A stretch of DNA of 64,000 nt from Miscanthus floridulus. Lineage: Eukaryota; Streptophyta; Magnoliopsida; Poales; Poaceae. This document shows positions 10,779-21,898 of the stretch, piece after piece; within the stretch, counting starts at the first letter, position 1; each line of letters starts with the position of its first letter. Under the pieces are notes generated by a model. The model worked only from the letters and a program-made list of their open reading frames with translations, was not told where the DNA came from and made no database searches. Both the position numbers and the translations under genes were made by a program. The stretch spans positions 81,113,928-81,177,927 of the forward strand of contig NC_089583.1 in NCBI RefSeq assembly GCF_019320115.1. Direction: 5' to 3'.

Positions 10779-12536
10779 TGTATTTACACCAAAATTTGGA
10801 AGAAGAGTCGCAATGAACTCAAAAGCCCCTAAGATCATGGTAGTAGGGAATCAATTGCGTGCAGATCGGAATTAGTTGATTCGAATGTAGCACTGGAATC
10901 AGCTTTCTGGAGGCAGCGCTGGCAAATAATGACAAAGGCTATGATCGGTGCTAGGACAAGACATGATGGACTCTACAAAAGGGGAAAGATTAGAGTCCAA
11001 GTTATCTTAAATTAGGAATGTTTTATCTTAGGGCCAAAGATTATGATGAGTTGTGCTTAGATAGGAGTCATGCGTAGGTCCTGGGTATAAATATCAAACC
11101 CCGGCTATTGTAAAGGACACACAATCAATCAAATACCAGTTATTTACTTTTTTGGTTCTAGCCACCCCTTAGGAGTAGGAATAGAGTAGATCTCGGTGAG
11201 TTCTTTAGCAAGTAGGGCAGCATCGATCCGGCCAACCTCCACTGCTTGTTTATAAGTACCATCATGGCTTATACCTCTGTTCATACGGTTGCATCGATCT
11301 GGTCGACCTCCACTGTGACTCTGGTATGAGTTAGTTATCGACTCTTATCTAGTTCAAGTACGGCTGCATCGATTCGGTCAACCTCCACTGCTTGAACTAG
11401 ATTAAGGTCAAGTTATCAGCTCTATCTAAGAGTGGCGTTCCTTCAGATAGATTCATTAAGTTACCGATATTGCTTGTTGCTTCTATTATTTATTAATTAC
11501 AGCAATATCACTTCACCCGATTGGGATTAATCTAGATCGGCCTTATATCTTTTTTAACCCATCGTTTGTTAATCTAAACTGATCTAATCTATACTTTAAA
11601 CTAATGAGTTATGTTTTATCGGTTGTTTTACATCAATCTTGATCGTGCATAGTGTGCGGTTAAGGCGTGTCTGATTTTGAGTAGATCTATTGGCTAGCGA
11701 AAACTGTTTCATGGCCCGTTATCATGGCCTGTGTGATTCTACCTCACACCCCACTATTAGCACCATACAGTGGGGATTGTTATTTGGTATATCTGTTCCT
11801 AAGAGGGCATGACCTTAACTATGCGCTATGCCTAAATTGGTTGTTTTAGCTGATATCGAGTGCTTTCACGAACAGTTCGCATCACAAGATCATTGAAGTA
11901 GCGATAGGTTGAAAGATGTGTTAGCCCCATGATCTTATTATTGTATTATGACCAGCATGATTCTACCTCATGCCCCACTAATATTAGTAATAAGTTAGGG
12001 CCATCGAGTCTATTGTTGTTTCTACGGCCTGCATGATTCTGCCTCATGCCCCACTGGTCATAACGATAGATGAGATCTAATATGTTCATTAGATTTATCT
12101 CTATTAAATGGTTGAATGATGATGAACTGTCTCTTTTGTAAAAAGGGGTTTGGTTACTTACAGTCATTGGCTTAGCATGAACTAATTACTATTGATATCC
12201 TTTTGTCAGTGACTAATATTTGTTTAAACAATGATATTCATCTAGAACGATAACCGATTCTTCTTACATAACCCCTATGAGCTTTAGTCGATTTATTCTT
12301 AGGAATATGCTGGAATTGACTATTTATTTGGTCTCCTTTCAGATCGGCTCTCAGAGTCCACACATTCACGACTGTCTAGCAACACCAGCACGTTCCACCA
12401 TTAATTACTGATAAACTTTATCTCCTTGTCAATTGTAGGGTTAAGTTGACTGGCACGTCTCGGGAGGAGCGCGCAGGATCGACCACCCCTGCGCTGAAGC
12501 TAGGCGTATCTCTAGCTCCATCGAGCGGACCCTTCC
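10779..12536 (+). repeat. 3' LTR of the Tat-like element, left part
   Basis: It begins TGTATTTACACC and aligns with 1597-3342 of the 5' LTR, including both internal repeat families. It breaks at 12536, where the CRM-like element starts, and its last 51 bases follow at 20269-20319. CTTCC at 12532-12536 is repeated at 20269-20273. Confidence 0.9.
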
Positions 12537-13451
12537 TAATGAGGACATCACTCCTTCGGATGTACCTGCTGATCCTCCAACCGTCATGCAAGGTCCAATG
12601 ACCTGAGCTCGAATGCATCAACTCAATTTAGAGGTGAGCTCGTTCTTAAGCGATCATTTTCATACTTTTGAGAATAGACTACTACCTAATGATGTTATCT
12701 TGCTTAGGAACATTGGAGAGGGTCGTGAGGGACTTAGAGGAAGAGGTGGAGGCATTGATGACCAGCAACGATGTTCAACAGAAACCGGAGGCCTGGTCCA
12801 ACATGATTTCGAGTCTGCCTCGGCCTCCAGGACCAGTCTGCCTTAAACTAGTCACCCAGGACGCATCTGGGTTCCGTTTTTGACCATCCACATATGGTTG
12901 GAAAGATAATTTGGTAAGGAAGCCAATCCAAGTGGTCTCACATCAAAAGGCCTCCAAAATCAACGAGAATCGTCGAAACAAATCAGCATCGAGAATCTAC
13001 CAGGGTGCTGCGACACCGTCTTTTGGTCCGATGGACCGTGTATCGTGTTTGGGCCCATTAGGGGGCATGTCTAGGGTAGGCGATGACCCTAAGACCTTTA
13101 TAATCATACGATGCCACCATCATTAGGTTTTGGGTTTTGCTTAGATTAATCTGTCAAGAACAGTTTTGCTGATCATCGGTTTGTGAGACCCCAACTTCGT
13201 GAGATTAATCATTCATCTGCAATTTGGTTGCTTTCTTTCTTGTTCTTGCTTGTGTTCCTCATTGCGCAGGTAGGGATTAGCCTTCTTGGTGAGGTCAACT
13301 GGAATTTGTGTCTCAATTGATAACCAGAGGAGTTGTGGTGCTAAGATTGTAGGGTTTGATCTTTCGATCTGAAGCCGCATCGGTGTGTCATTCTCCGCCA
13401 CAACGATAGTTATCACTACCTGACGGAAGATCAGGATCCCCATTCCCATTA
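12537..13451 (+). repeat. 5' LTR of the CRM-like element
   Basis: It is 915 bp and matches 19355-20268 closely; the differences that I can see are mostly C/T and G/A changes. The 5' copy begins TAATGAGG where the 3' copy begins TGATGAGG, so the terminal TG has mutated. Its first ~230 bases correspond to the C-terminal part of the polyprotein, here with a stop (CGA to TGA near 12604). Confidence 0.92.
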
Positions 13452-13453
13452 AG

Positions 13454-13466
13454 TGGTAATCAGAGC
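13454..13466 (+). promoter_or_regulatory. Primer-binding site of the CRM-like element
   Basis: TGGTAATCAGAGC follows the LTR by two bases. It equals the tRNA-Met type site TGGTATCAGAGC with one inserted A. Confidence 0.8.
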
Positions 13467-14645
13467 TAAGGTATACCATTAGGTTCATATTTATCCCCTA
13501 GTTTAGAGTGTTTTGCATTCATCCCGTAGTCCAGTGCCATACTTTTTTTCCTGTCCTAGAACCTTCCGTGCCATAGCCTTTGCATATTTTAGTTTCAGAG
13601 TCTGTCATGTTGAGTTTGTGTCCTGGTTGAGGTCTTGTTGCTGGTTAGGTCATTTTAGAGTCTAGTTTGTGTGTTTTCCCCCATCGTTTCCATCAAATCT
13701 TTGCTTCCGTGACCAATTTTGCGCACATTATTCTCGTTTTGTCCTCTAATTCGGATTTCGTTCTTAAAACTGGTCTACTTTTCACATACGAACTCCAATT
13801 TCGACGTTCCATATATCAAAATTGATCAGAAAAAAATTTCGGATCCGTCCATCCTTAGCAGGACTAGGGTCAGAAATTTTTATTTTGGTCAAAAACTGGT
13901 CACAAGATCCTCTTTTCGTGGTCACAAGCTTTTGTCGATTTTGAGCACGTCTTCTGAAATTTCCAAAGGCCACGTCTTTCACTTGTTTAAGCTCATATTT
14001 TTTGTGGTTACTTCTTTTATGCTCCTAAGTGAAGAAAAAATATCAAAAAAATAAAAATAAAAATTCAAAATTTCCCAAAAAAACAACGACAACCCAAAAA
14101 AATAGAAAAAAAGAGGGGCAAAAGAGGAACAATATCTAGAGGAGCACATAGAGAAGGCCAAAGTGAGTTGTGTTAGCGTGTGCTGTCTTGTTCCTTGTTT
14201 GTGTTACTGTTGCTATTCACCATACTTGTTTTTCACACACCTGTCACCTTACTATCCACCATACTTATTTGTCACACACCTAGGTACTTGAAGCATTTTA
14301 GACCAGCAACTGAGAACAAGTACTTTGGACTATAATTCAGCATTACCTTCTATTACTGACTTGTGTGCTAGATATACATATTATTCTTTGTGTGTCTTCC
14401 AAGCTCCACAAACTCTTCAGATCAGTACAGAAAAAGGGCCTTGCAATCTCGATACCACTGCCTCACAGGCATCACGAACCTAGTCACCGGTTGTACCGCC
14501 CACTGCTTGTGTTGGTAAGAACTTTGTAAGAGCTTGGTAAGATGCTTCCACTTGCCGTGAAAAGTGACACCACATGTAACTGCAACCACGTAGTCATTTG
14601 GTAGGGAATAACTTTCACCGTTTGTTTCCTATTTTTGTGTTTACA
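13467..14645 (+). other. Leader of the CRM-like element
   Basis: About 1.2 kb between primer site and gag. It is T-rich, with an A-rich stretch at 14035-14115. The + frame at 13719-14054 has no family resemblance and looks like chance. A long untranslated leader is usual for such elements. Confidence 0.6.
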
Positions 14646-15950
14646 ATGGCAGGAGGTGATCAGACTGGAGATAATAATCCTAAGGGTTTCAACTGAGTGT
14701 GTCAGCCAAGAGCAACTACAAGTTGTTGTAGATGATGCCCAAAAAAGTATGAATGAGGCCATTAGGAAGGCCAGTCACTAATGCACTCATTGAACTCAAC
14801 ATTGGCAATAGTATGGAGAGATTGGACAAATGAATTTCCACGCTAACCGACAAGGTTACTGAGTTGGAAACCTTTGTGGCGGACAATAACGATGTCGCCA
14901 GTAGCAACACCGATGGTCTCTTGCCAGAAGACATGGTGCATGATGCCTAGTGGGAACATAGATCGATCAGCCTTCCAACAAGCAAGATTACGACGATGTC
15001 TTCGCCGCAACACGACATGTATGGGTGGTGTCCACCACCATCAAGGTAATAATCACCGTGTGCTCAATGATCCTTATGCTAAGATTAAGTTCACAATACC
15101 ATCTTTTTGGGGTCATTATGATGCTGAGGGATATCTTGATTGGGAGATGATAGTAGAACAAAAGTTTAGCGCCCACCTTGTGCCTGACCATCATAGAGTT
15201 CAACAAGCTACTAGTGAGTTTAAGGATTTTGCCATAATTTGGTGGAATGGGCTAGCTGCACAGGATGCTTTACCTGGTTCATGGGAAGAACTTAAGGTAG
15301 CTATGTGTGATCGTTTTGTACCTCCTTCTTATCATAGAGACTTGCATAAGAAATTGATGTGATTTAGAACAAGGAGATAAATCTATACAGGATTACTATG
15401 GTGAGCTCCAAAAGGGATTGATGCGTTGTAGTGTTGTCGAGGGGAACAAAGGATCCATTTGTTGTTTTTATTTGGGTTTGAGGCATGAGATTCAGGACAT
15501 TGTTGATTATAAAGAATTTAACATTGTCAACCAGTTGTTTTAGTTTGCTATGCTTGTAGAAAAGGAATTGTAGGGGCGTGAACAGCAGAGCAAGAGCAAG
15601 GTCAGCACCACATACATGCCACACTCAGCACCATCTTCAGGGGCTGACCAAGCCAACCACTTTTTGGGTGCCTCCACCAGCGAGCAAGCGACCAATAGCC
15701 TCTGGAGTTACCGCTACACCTAAGGCACCTCCCACACGACCTTCAAATTTAGGTAAAAATTCTTTGCAGGTGCCTACCAAGAGTGCCTCATCCGTTCATT
15801 GATGGGACGCACTTCGGGCATTCAAGTGCCACCGCTGCCATGGCATTGGCCATGTGCAGAAGGACTGCCCAAGTCAGCGGGCATATATTGCTGCAGAAGA
15901 TGGTTACATCCGCACCTCTGACATTGAGGATGAAGAAGACCTAAGATGCA
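14646..15950 (+). pseudogene. Gag of the CRM-like element
   Basis: The ATG at 14646 starts a degenerate gag with several stops in its first 80 codons. The best preserved part (about 15030-15360) reads as the Gypsy gag core (retrotrans_gag type), with 'FWGHYDAEGYLDWE' and a 'WWNGL' block. At about 15817-15870 lies a CCHC zinc knuckle (C-x2-C-x4-H-x4-C: CHRCHGIGHVQKDC), which would bind the RNA genome. The frame changes at least twice between 15360 and 15800. Confidence 0.82.
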
Positions 15951-15999
15951 GATGAGGAGGACGGCGAAGTCCTTGGTGATGAGGCCACGGCGGCCTATA

Positions 16000-18060
16000 G
16001 GATCATCATTGTACAGCGGGTGCTCAGCTCACAAGTGCAGCAACCTAAGAAGCTACTAACTGCCATAACTTGTTCTAGATTTTCTTCGTCATCAGCAATC
16101 GTTCGAGCATGTGTCATTATTGATGGAGGTAGCTGCAATAATTTGGTGAGTTCTGAATTTGGTCAAGAAGCTTGGCTTGACCACACGCCCACACCCATGT
16201 CCATACCATATTCAGTGGCTAAATGATTCTGGAAAAGCAAAGATAACACAAACTTGCTAGAGTTTCATTTTCCATTGGTTCTTATGCTGATTCTATTGAT
16301 TGTGATGTGGTACCTATGCAAGACTATTCACTCTTATTGGATCATCCTTGGGAACATGATAATGATGCTACACACCATGGTAGAAGTAATAAATACACCT
16401 TTGAGCATAAAGGAAAGAAAAAATACTTTGGTACCTTTACCCCTGCTCAAATTGTACAAGCTGATAGAGAACGCGTTGCTAGTTTGAATGATGTTCAATC
16501 TGAAAATCAGCAAGTTGCTAATTCTATTCTCCCACCTAAAAAGGATAAGTCTACATCTATTTCTAAGGTTGAGGGGATTAAATTGAAGGGTGGTGTTATG
16601 CTTGCAACAAAATGTGACTTTGCTGAAATTTCTGATGATGATATTTGCTATGCTTTGGTATGCAAACGAGCTATGTTTTCGTTTGATGATATTGTTAGCT
16701 CGGTGCCTCCTACTGTCACTAACCTTTTGCAGGAGTATGAGGACATTTTTCCAGCTGAGATACCCTCAGGGCTGCCACCTATGAGAGGGATAGAGCATCA
16801 AATCGATTTGATTCTGGGAGCAACCTTGCCCAACCGTGCTGCCTATCGAACCAATCCCGAGGAGACTAAGGAAATTCAGTGGCAAGTCCAAGACCTTTTG
16901 GACCATGGGTATGTACGTGAAAGCCTTAGTCCTTGTGTCGTTCCTATACTTTTGGTTCCTAAGAAAGATAGAACTTGGCGTAAGTGTGTTGATTGTAGAG
17001 TCCATCAATAATATTACTATTTGGTATCGTCATCCTATTCCTAGGCTAGACGACATGCTTGATGAGTTGTGTGGTTCTATAATTTTCACCAAGATTGACT
17101 TGCGAAGTGGCTACCATCAAATTAGAATGAAACTTGGAGATGAATGGAAAACTTGCGTTTAAAACCAAATTCGGCTTGTATGAGTGGTTAGTAATGCCTT
17201 TTGGTTTGACAAATGCACCTAGCACTTTCATGCGCTTAATGAATGAGGTTTTAAGAGCTTTTATTGGTCGTTTTGTGGTAGTTTACTTTGATGATATATT
17301 GATTTACATCAAGTCTTTTGATGAACATATGGATCACTTACGTGTTGTTTTTAATGCTTTACGTGATGCACGTTTATTTGGTAACCTTGAGAAGTGCATC
17401 TTTTGCACAGATAGAGTTTCTTTTCTTGGCTATGTTGTAACTCCATAGGGAATTGAGGTGGATGAGATGAAAATTGAAGCCATAAAGAGCTGGCCGGTCC
17501 CCAAACCGTCACACAGGTGAGGAGTTTTCTTGGTCTTGCAGGATTCTACCGCCGATTCATCAAAGATTTCAGCACCAATGCTGCCCCGTTGCATGAGTTG
17601 ATGAAGAAAGGGGTGGTGTTTCATTGGGGAAAGGCACATGAGGAGTCCTTTGACACTTTGAAGGACAAGCTCACACACGCACTATTGCTACAACTTCCAA
17701 ATTTTGGTAAGACTTTTGAGCTAGAATGTGATGCTAGTGGAGTTGGCATTGGGGTGTTTTGATGCAAGATGGTAAACCCATTGCTTACTTTAGTGAAAAA
17801 TTGCATGGTCCTGTTCTTAATTATTCCACGTATGATAAGGAATTGTATGCACTTGTCCGTTCTTTAGACGTGGCATCATTATTTGTAGCCTAAAGAATTT
17901 GTTATTCATTCTGATCAAGAATCACTTAAGTATCTTTGCTCTCAACATAATCTAAACTTGTAGGCATGCTAAATGGGTTGAATTTATTGAATCTTTTCCT
18001 TATATTATCAAACACAAGAAAGGGAAGGATAATGTGATTGCTGATGCTTTGTCTAGAAGA
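16000..18060 (+). pseudogene. Protease, reverse transcriptase and RNase H of the CRM-like element
   Basis: The protease segment (about 16080-16220) has the active-site block VIIDGGSCNNLVS. RT spans about 16690-17450. The first RT part ends in one frame near 17011, the next part (17012-17155) is in another, and 17160-17448 holds '[13 protein letters not shown]' and the catalytic YFDD block ([10 protein letters not shown], near 17278-17307). YVDD is more usual, but YFDD is seen in active families. RNase H follows from 17517, with '[15 protein letters not shown]' and then a frameshift near 17760. The enzymes would copy the element RNA to DNA. At least four frame breaks make this unit dead. Confidence 0.88.
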
Positions 18061-19583
18061 TATACATTGCTTGTCCCAACTTGATTGTCGGATTTTTGGG
18101 CTTGAATCAGTAAAAGAACAATATGCGCTTGATCCTGATTTTAAGGTTGTGTTGCTAAATTATAGAGAAGGACGTACATGGAATAAGTTTATGATCAATG
18201 ATGCATTTTTGTTTAGAGCTAACTGCCTATGCATTCCAGTTGGCTCCGTTCATCTTTTGTTGTTGCAGGAGGCATATGAAGGCGGATTGATGGGACATTT
18301 TGGAGCCAAGAAGACAGAGGAGGTGCTGTCCACACATTTCTTTTGGCCAAGGATGAGGCGAGATGTAGAACGGTACGTGGCTCGATGCACCACATGTCAA
18401 AAAGCTAAGTCGCGGTTGAACCCACATAGGTTTGTATATGCCTCTTCATGTTCCTTCTACTCCTTGGGCTGATATATCTATGGATTTTGTGTTGGGTTTG
18501 CCAAGGACTAAGAGGGGGAGGGATAGTATTTTTGTGGTGGTTGATCATTTTTCTAAGATGGCACATTTTATTCCTTGTCATAAGAGCAACGATGTTGTTC
18601 ATATTGCTGACCTTTTCTTTCAAGAAATCGTTCGCTTGCATGGTATGCCTTCTACTATTGTCTTAGATCGCAATGCAAAATTCTTGAGTCATTTTTGGCG
18701 CACTTTGTGGAATAAATTGGGGACCAAGCTGTTGTTTTCTACAATATGTCATCCCCAAACTGATGGGCAAACTGAGGTAGTGAATCAAACATTGTCCACC
18801 ATGTTGAGAGCCATTTTGAAGCGTAATTTGAAGATGTGGAAAGAGTGTTTGCCACATGTGGAATTTGCATATAACAGGGCAGAACATTCCACCACCAAGG
18901 TAAGTCCTTTTCAGGTAGTGTATGGTTTTAACCCTCGTGCTCCTATTGATCTTTTGACTTTATCTACCACTGAGAGAACACATAGTGATGCTAGAGAGTG
19001 TGCTGAATTCATTCATAAGTTGCATGAAACAACTAAAGCAAATATTGAAAGAATGAATGAAAAGTATAGAATTGCTGTTAGTAAAGGTAGAAAAGAAATT
19101 AAACTTGAACTGGGTGATTTGGTTTGGTTACATTTGAGAAAAGATAGATTTCCTGAGTTGCGTAAGTCTAAATTAATGCCAAGAGCAGCTGGTCCTTATA
19201 AGATAATTGAGAAAATAAATGATAATGCCTACAAACTTGAGTTGCCACCCGAGTTCGGGGTTAGTCCCACCTTTAACATTGCAGATTTGAAGCCTTATTT
19301 GGGAGAAGAAGATAAGCTTGAGTCGAGGATGACTCAATTTCAAGAGGGGGAGGATGATGAGGACATCACTCCTTTGGATGTACCTACTGATCCTCCAACC
19401 GTCATGCAAGGTCCAATGACCCGAGCTCGAATGCGTCAACTCAATTTAGAGGTGAGCTCGTTCTTAAGCGATCCTTTTCATACTTTTGAGAATAGACTAC
19501 TACCTAATGATGTTATCTTGCTTAGGAACATTGGAGAGGGTCATGAGAGACTTAGAGGAAGAGGTGAAGGCATTGATGACTAG
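18061..19583 (+). pseudogene. Integrase and C-terminal segment of the CRM-like element
   Basis: The integrase zinc-binding domain (HHCC type, with 'GHFGAKK' and CTTCQKAK) lies at about 18240-18410. The frame shifts near 18420, and the catalytic core is then open from 18432 to 19583. The first Asp sits in 'SMDFVLGL', the second in 'VLDRNAKF' and the Glu in 'DGQTEVVNQ', so the DDE triad is present. After the core come a GPY/F-type segment (about 19150-19300) and an arginine-rich tail that runs into the 3' LTR (from 19355). In CRM elements this C-terminal segment is thought to guide integration to centromeric chromatin. No clear chromodomain is visible. Confidence 0.85.
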
Positions 19584-20268
19584 CAAGGACGTTCAATAGA
19601 AACCGGAGGCCCGGTCCAACATGATTTCGAGTCTGCCTCGGCCTCCAGGACCAGTCTACCTTAAACTGGTCACCCAGGACGCATCCGGACTCCGTTTTTG
19701 ATGATCTACATATGGTTGGAAAGATAATTTCATAAGGAAGCCAATCCAAGTGGTCTCACATCAAAAGGCCTCCAGAATCAATAGGAATCGTCGAAACAAG
19801 TCAGCATCCAGAATCTGCCAGGGTGCTGCGACACCGTCTTTTGGTCCGATGGACCGTGTATCGTGTTTGGGCCCATTAGGGGGCGTGTCCAGGGTAGGCG
19901 ATGACCCTAAGACCTTTATAATCATAAGCCGCCACCGTCATTAGGTTTTGGGTTTTGCTTAGATTAATCTATCAAGAACAGTTTTGTCGATCATCGGTTT
20001 GTGAGACCCCAACTTCGTGAGATTAATCATTCATCTGCAATTTGGTTGATTTCTTTCTTGTTCTTGCTTGTGTTCTTTGTTGCACAGGCAGGGATTAGCT
20101 TTCTTGGTGAGGTCAATCGAATTCGTGTCTCGGTTGATAACCAGAGGAGTTGTGGTGCTAAGATTGCAGGGTTCGATCTTTCTATCTGAAGCCGGATCGG
20201 TGTGTCATTCTCCGTCACAACGATGGTTATCACTACCTGATGGGAGATCAGGATCCCCGTTCCCATTA
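19355..20268 (+). repeat. 3' LTR of the CRM-like element
   Basis: This 914-bp copy begins TGATGAGGACATC and ends CCCATTA. Bases 19355-19583 are also the end of the integrase frame. It is followed by CTTCC (20269-20273), the right target duplication. Confidence 0.92.
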
Positions 20269-20319
20269 CTTCCGGCTTGCTCATGTGTCCTCAGCATGGG
20301 ATGAAATTCCATGTCGATA
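20269..20319 (+). repeat. 3' LTR of the Tat-like element, right part
   Basis: The sequence 'ggcttgctcatgtgtcctc' and what follows match 3343-3396 of the 5' LTR. It ends TGTCGATA where the 5' LTR ends TGTCAACA, so the terminal CA has mutated to TA. GGCTA follows at 20320-20324. Confidence 0.88.
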
Positions 20320-20324
20320 GGCTA

Positions 20325-20687
20325 TCATGCCGGAAGGAAGAAGTCATCATCCAAGAACAAGGATGAATCAAGGAGGTGCTTCAAGTGTGGTAGCAAGGAT
20401 CATCTTGTTGCTCAATGTCCCTACAATAGTGACAATGATGATGATGATGATAAGAAGAGTAAGAAGGACAAGAAAGGGAAGAAAGAGAGCAAGATGACCT
20501 TCAAGAAGAAAAAGAAGAAGGGAAGCTCATATGTGGTCACTTGGGATAGTGATGCTTCCTCAAGTGATGATAATGATAGTGATGATGACAAGAAGTCAAG
20601 CATGAAGAAGGATCTTGTAAGCATTGCTATCAATGAGAAGCCTTCACTCTTCGACACTCCATCGACATGCTTTATGGCTAAGGCCGT
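20325..20687 (+). pseudogene. Sirevirus gag, middle part with first zinc knuckle
   Basis: The host gag resumes immediately after the GGCTA duplication. At about 20378-20420 it has a CCHC zinc knuckle (CFKCGSKDHLVAQC). A lysine- and aspartate-rich stretch follows, with a segment typical of Sirevirus gag ('YVVTWDSDASSSDD'). The frame is open until the Athila-type element interrupts it at 20688, and it goes on at 29138. On its own it would look like a short charged protein, but its flanks show that it is an internal gag piece. Confidence 0.88.
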
Positions 20688-21898
20688 TGTTGGTATTTCT
20701 TAGCGTAAGCGAAAGAACCCACAAACACAAGGAATTACCATTGTAACACTTCACTCAGAAGTATTCAGGGTATCGTATTTTCCCAAAGGAAGGGATGTGT
20801 AAAAATCTCTTAACTAGTTCACCTAAGATAATGAGAAGAAGGTAGCTTGGGTAGTGAGGTTTTCTAAGGATAGAGATCCTAGGTTAAGATAGCTTTGATC
20901 ACTAAAGACTTACTTCGGACACCAGAGCACACCTGGTCTGCCAGCTGATCCCAGCCTACAACTCTACGCCGAACCCAAACATAGGGGATTACAAGGGATG
21001 GACAAGGCTGTCACCACCTGTCGCCTACCCCACAACCGTGGGGCACGAGGCAAATGAAGGTAACCTCTAGCCTAGACACCATGTTTACTGCTTTCGACTA
21101 CTACTCTAGCACGCTATCAAGGGTTATCAATCTTTATCAGGGCCCTTCTACTAGAGTATTCGCTGCAAGGATGAATGATGAACCCATAAGTAAATAATAA
21201 ACAAGACTAACTTAAAATAGAACTCACCACCATAGATAAACATGAACCTTATACTCCAAGTAGTAATCGGTTTGTTGAGGTACAAGTGTAGAGGAAGCCA
21301 ACAGTCCTGGTGCTCCTTCTACTCGGTGTACAAGGGTCACCAAGTACAATAAGTAGAGGTCACCAATACTCCGAGATTCCTCTAACTCTCACTCACTCCC
21401 TATACTAAATTTAGCTAAAGACTAAAAATAGTAGTGTAGCTCTTCTCTTGCGTTGTGTGTTATGTGAGAGCCTCTCCAATCTATATATAGTCATGGAATG
21501 GTCGGTTTGGGGGAGCTTTCCTTGCATGTACCCATGCAACTATCATGGGGGATCCACCAGGGAGTGACACATGGCAGTGGAAGGCAGTTGGAGCAGGTGG
21601 GGGTGCGGCCGCACCCTAGTTCCGTCCACCTTCATGGGGGCAGTTTCTGAGTGGGCCAAGGCCATGTCTTTGTGGGTTTTGCCCCCAGAACCTTTGGGTA
21701 GATGTGCCTTGCTCTTGTTTTGCTTGAATCCACCTTCTCTGATTGTGTATTTTGATGTATTTCACACATATGTCCTACAAAACTTATAAACACCAAAACT
21801 TGTGAGTTGAAACCCCTAATTCTAAAGTTTTGGCATTCATATTTGTTTGTTTTATCAAAATGTTGGTAGTAAGTATTATGAGTTAAGCACCACCAACA
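20688..21898 (-). repeat. 3' LTR of the Athila-type element (in its own direction)
   Basis: It is 1,211 bp and matches 27875-29137. Next to it at 21899-21911 the minus strand reads GTGTGGGGGAGCT, the polypurine tract. A TATA-like 'ctatatatag' lies at about 21480-21490. The + frame at 21571-21789 is not a gene. Confidence 0.9.

Larger units (their letters stand above)
12537..20268 (+). mobile_element. CRM-like chromovirus (Ty3/Gypsy) with coding sequence in its LTR
   Basis: This 7.7-kb element has LTRs at 12537-13451 and 19355-20268 and the perfect target duplication CTTCC on both sides. Its order is LTR, tRNA-Met type primer site, long leader, gag with zinc knuckle, protease, RT, RNase H, integrase and LTR, as in chromoviruses. 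The polyprotein frame runs past the start of the 3' LTR and ends inside it at 19583. That arrangement, the LTR start (TGATGAGGACATC in the 3' copy) and a 'TRARMRQLN' segment resemble the CRM clade, many members of which target centromeres. The clade call is inference from memory of the family. Several frameshifts and stops make the copy inactive. Confidence 0.8.
1597..20319 (+). mobile_element. Non-autonomous Tat-like Ty3/Gypsy element, containing a nested CRM-like element
   Basis: The element has an LTR at 1597-3396 and a second at 10779-12536 plus 20269-20319, split by a CRM-like insertion. The perfect 5-bp duplication GGCTA flanks it at 1592-1596 and 20320-20324, and the interrupted gag of the host resumes directly after. 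The internal region (3397-10778) encodes gag and an aspartic protease on the + strand, with no recognisable RT, RNase H or integrase. It then has a large part with open frames on the minus strand. The gag sequence and antisense genes near the 3' end resemble the grass Tat lineage (Grande/RIRE2-like). I infer it depended on an autonomous relative. Confidence 0.85.

Noticed and set aside
14035..14115. A-rich stretch as a poly(A) tail of a retroposed element
   Set aside because: It is interrupted, lacks flanking duplications and lies within the leader of the CRM-like element; treated as low-complexity sequence.
16766..17008. Minus-strand frames opposite the CRM-like RT and integrase (also 17430-17678, 18227-18641)
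   Set aside because: They are mirror frames of real coding sequence and have no family resemblance.
20311..20703. A self-standing small charged protein
   Set aside because: Its ends lie in LTR sequence on both sides; the middle is an internal fragment of Sirevirus gag.
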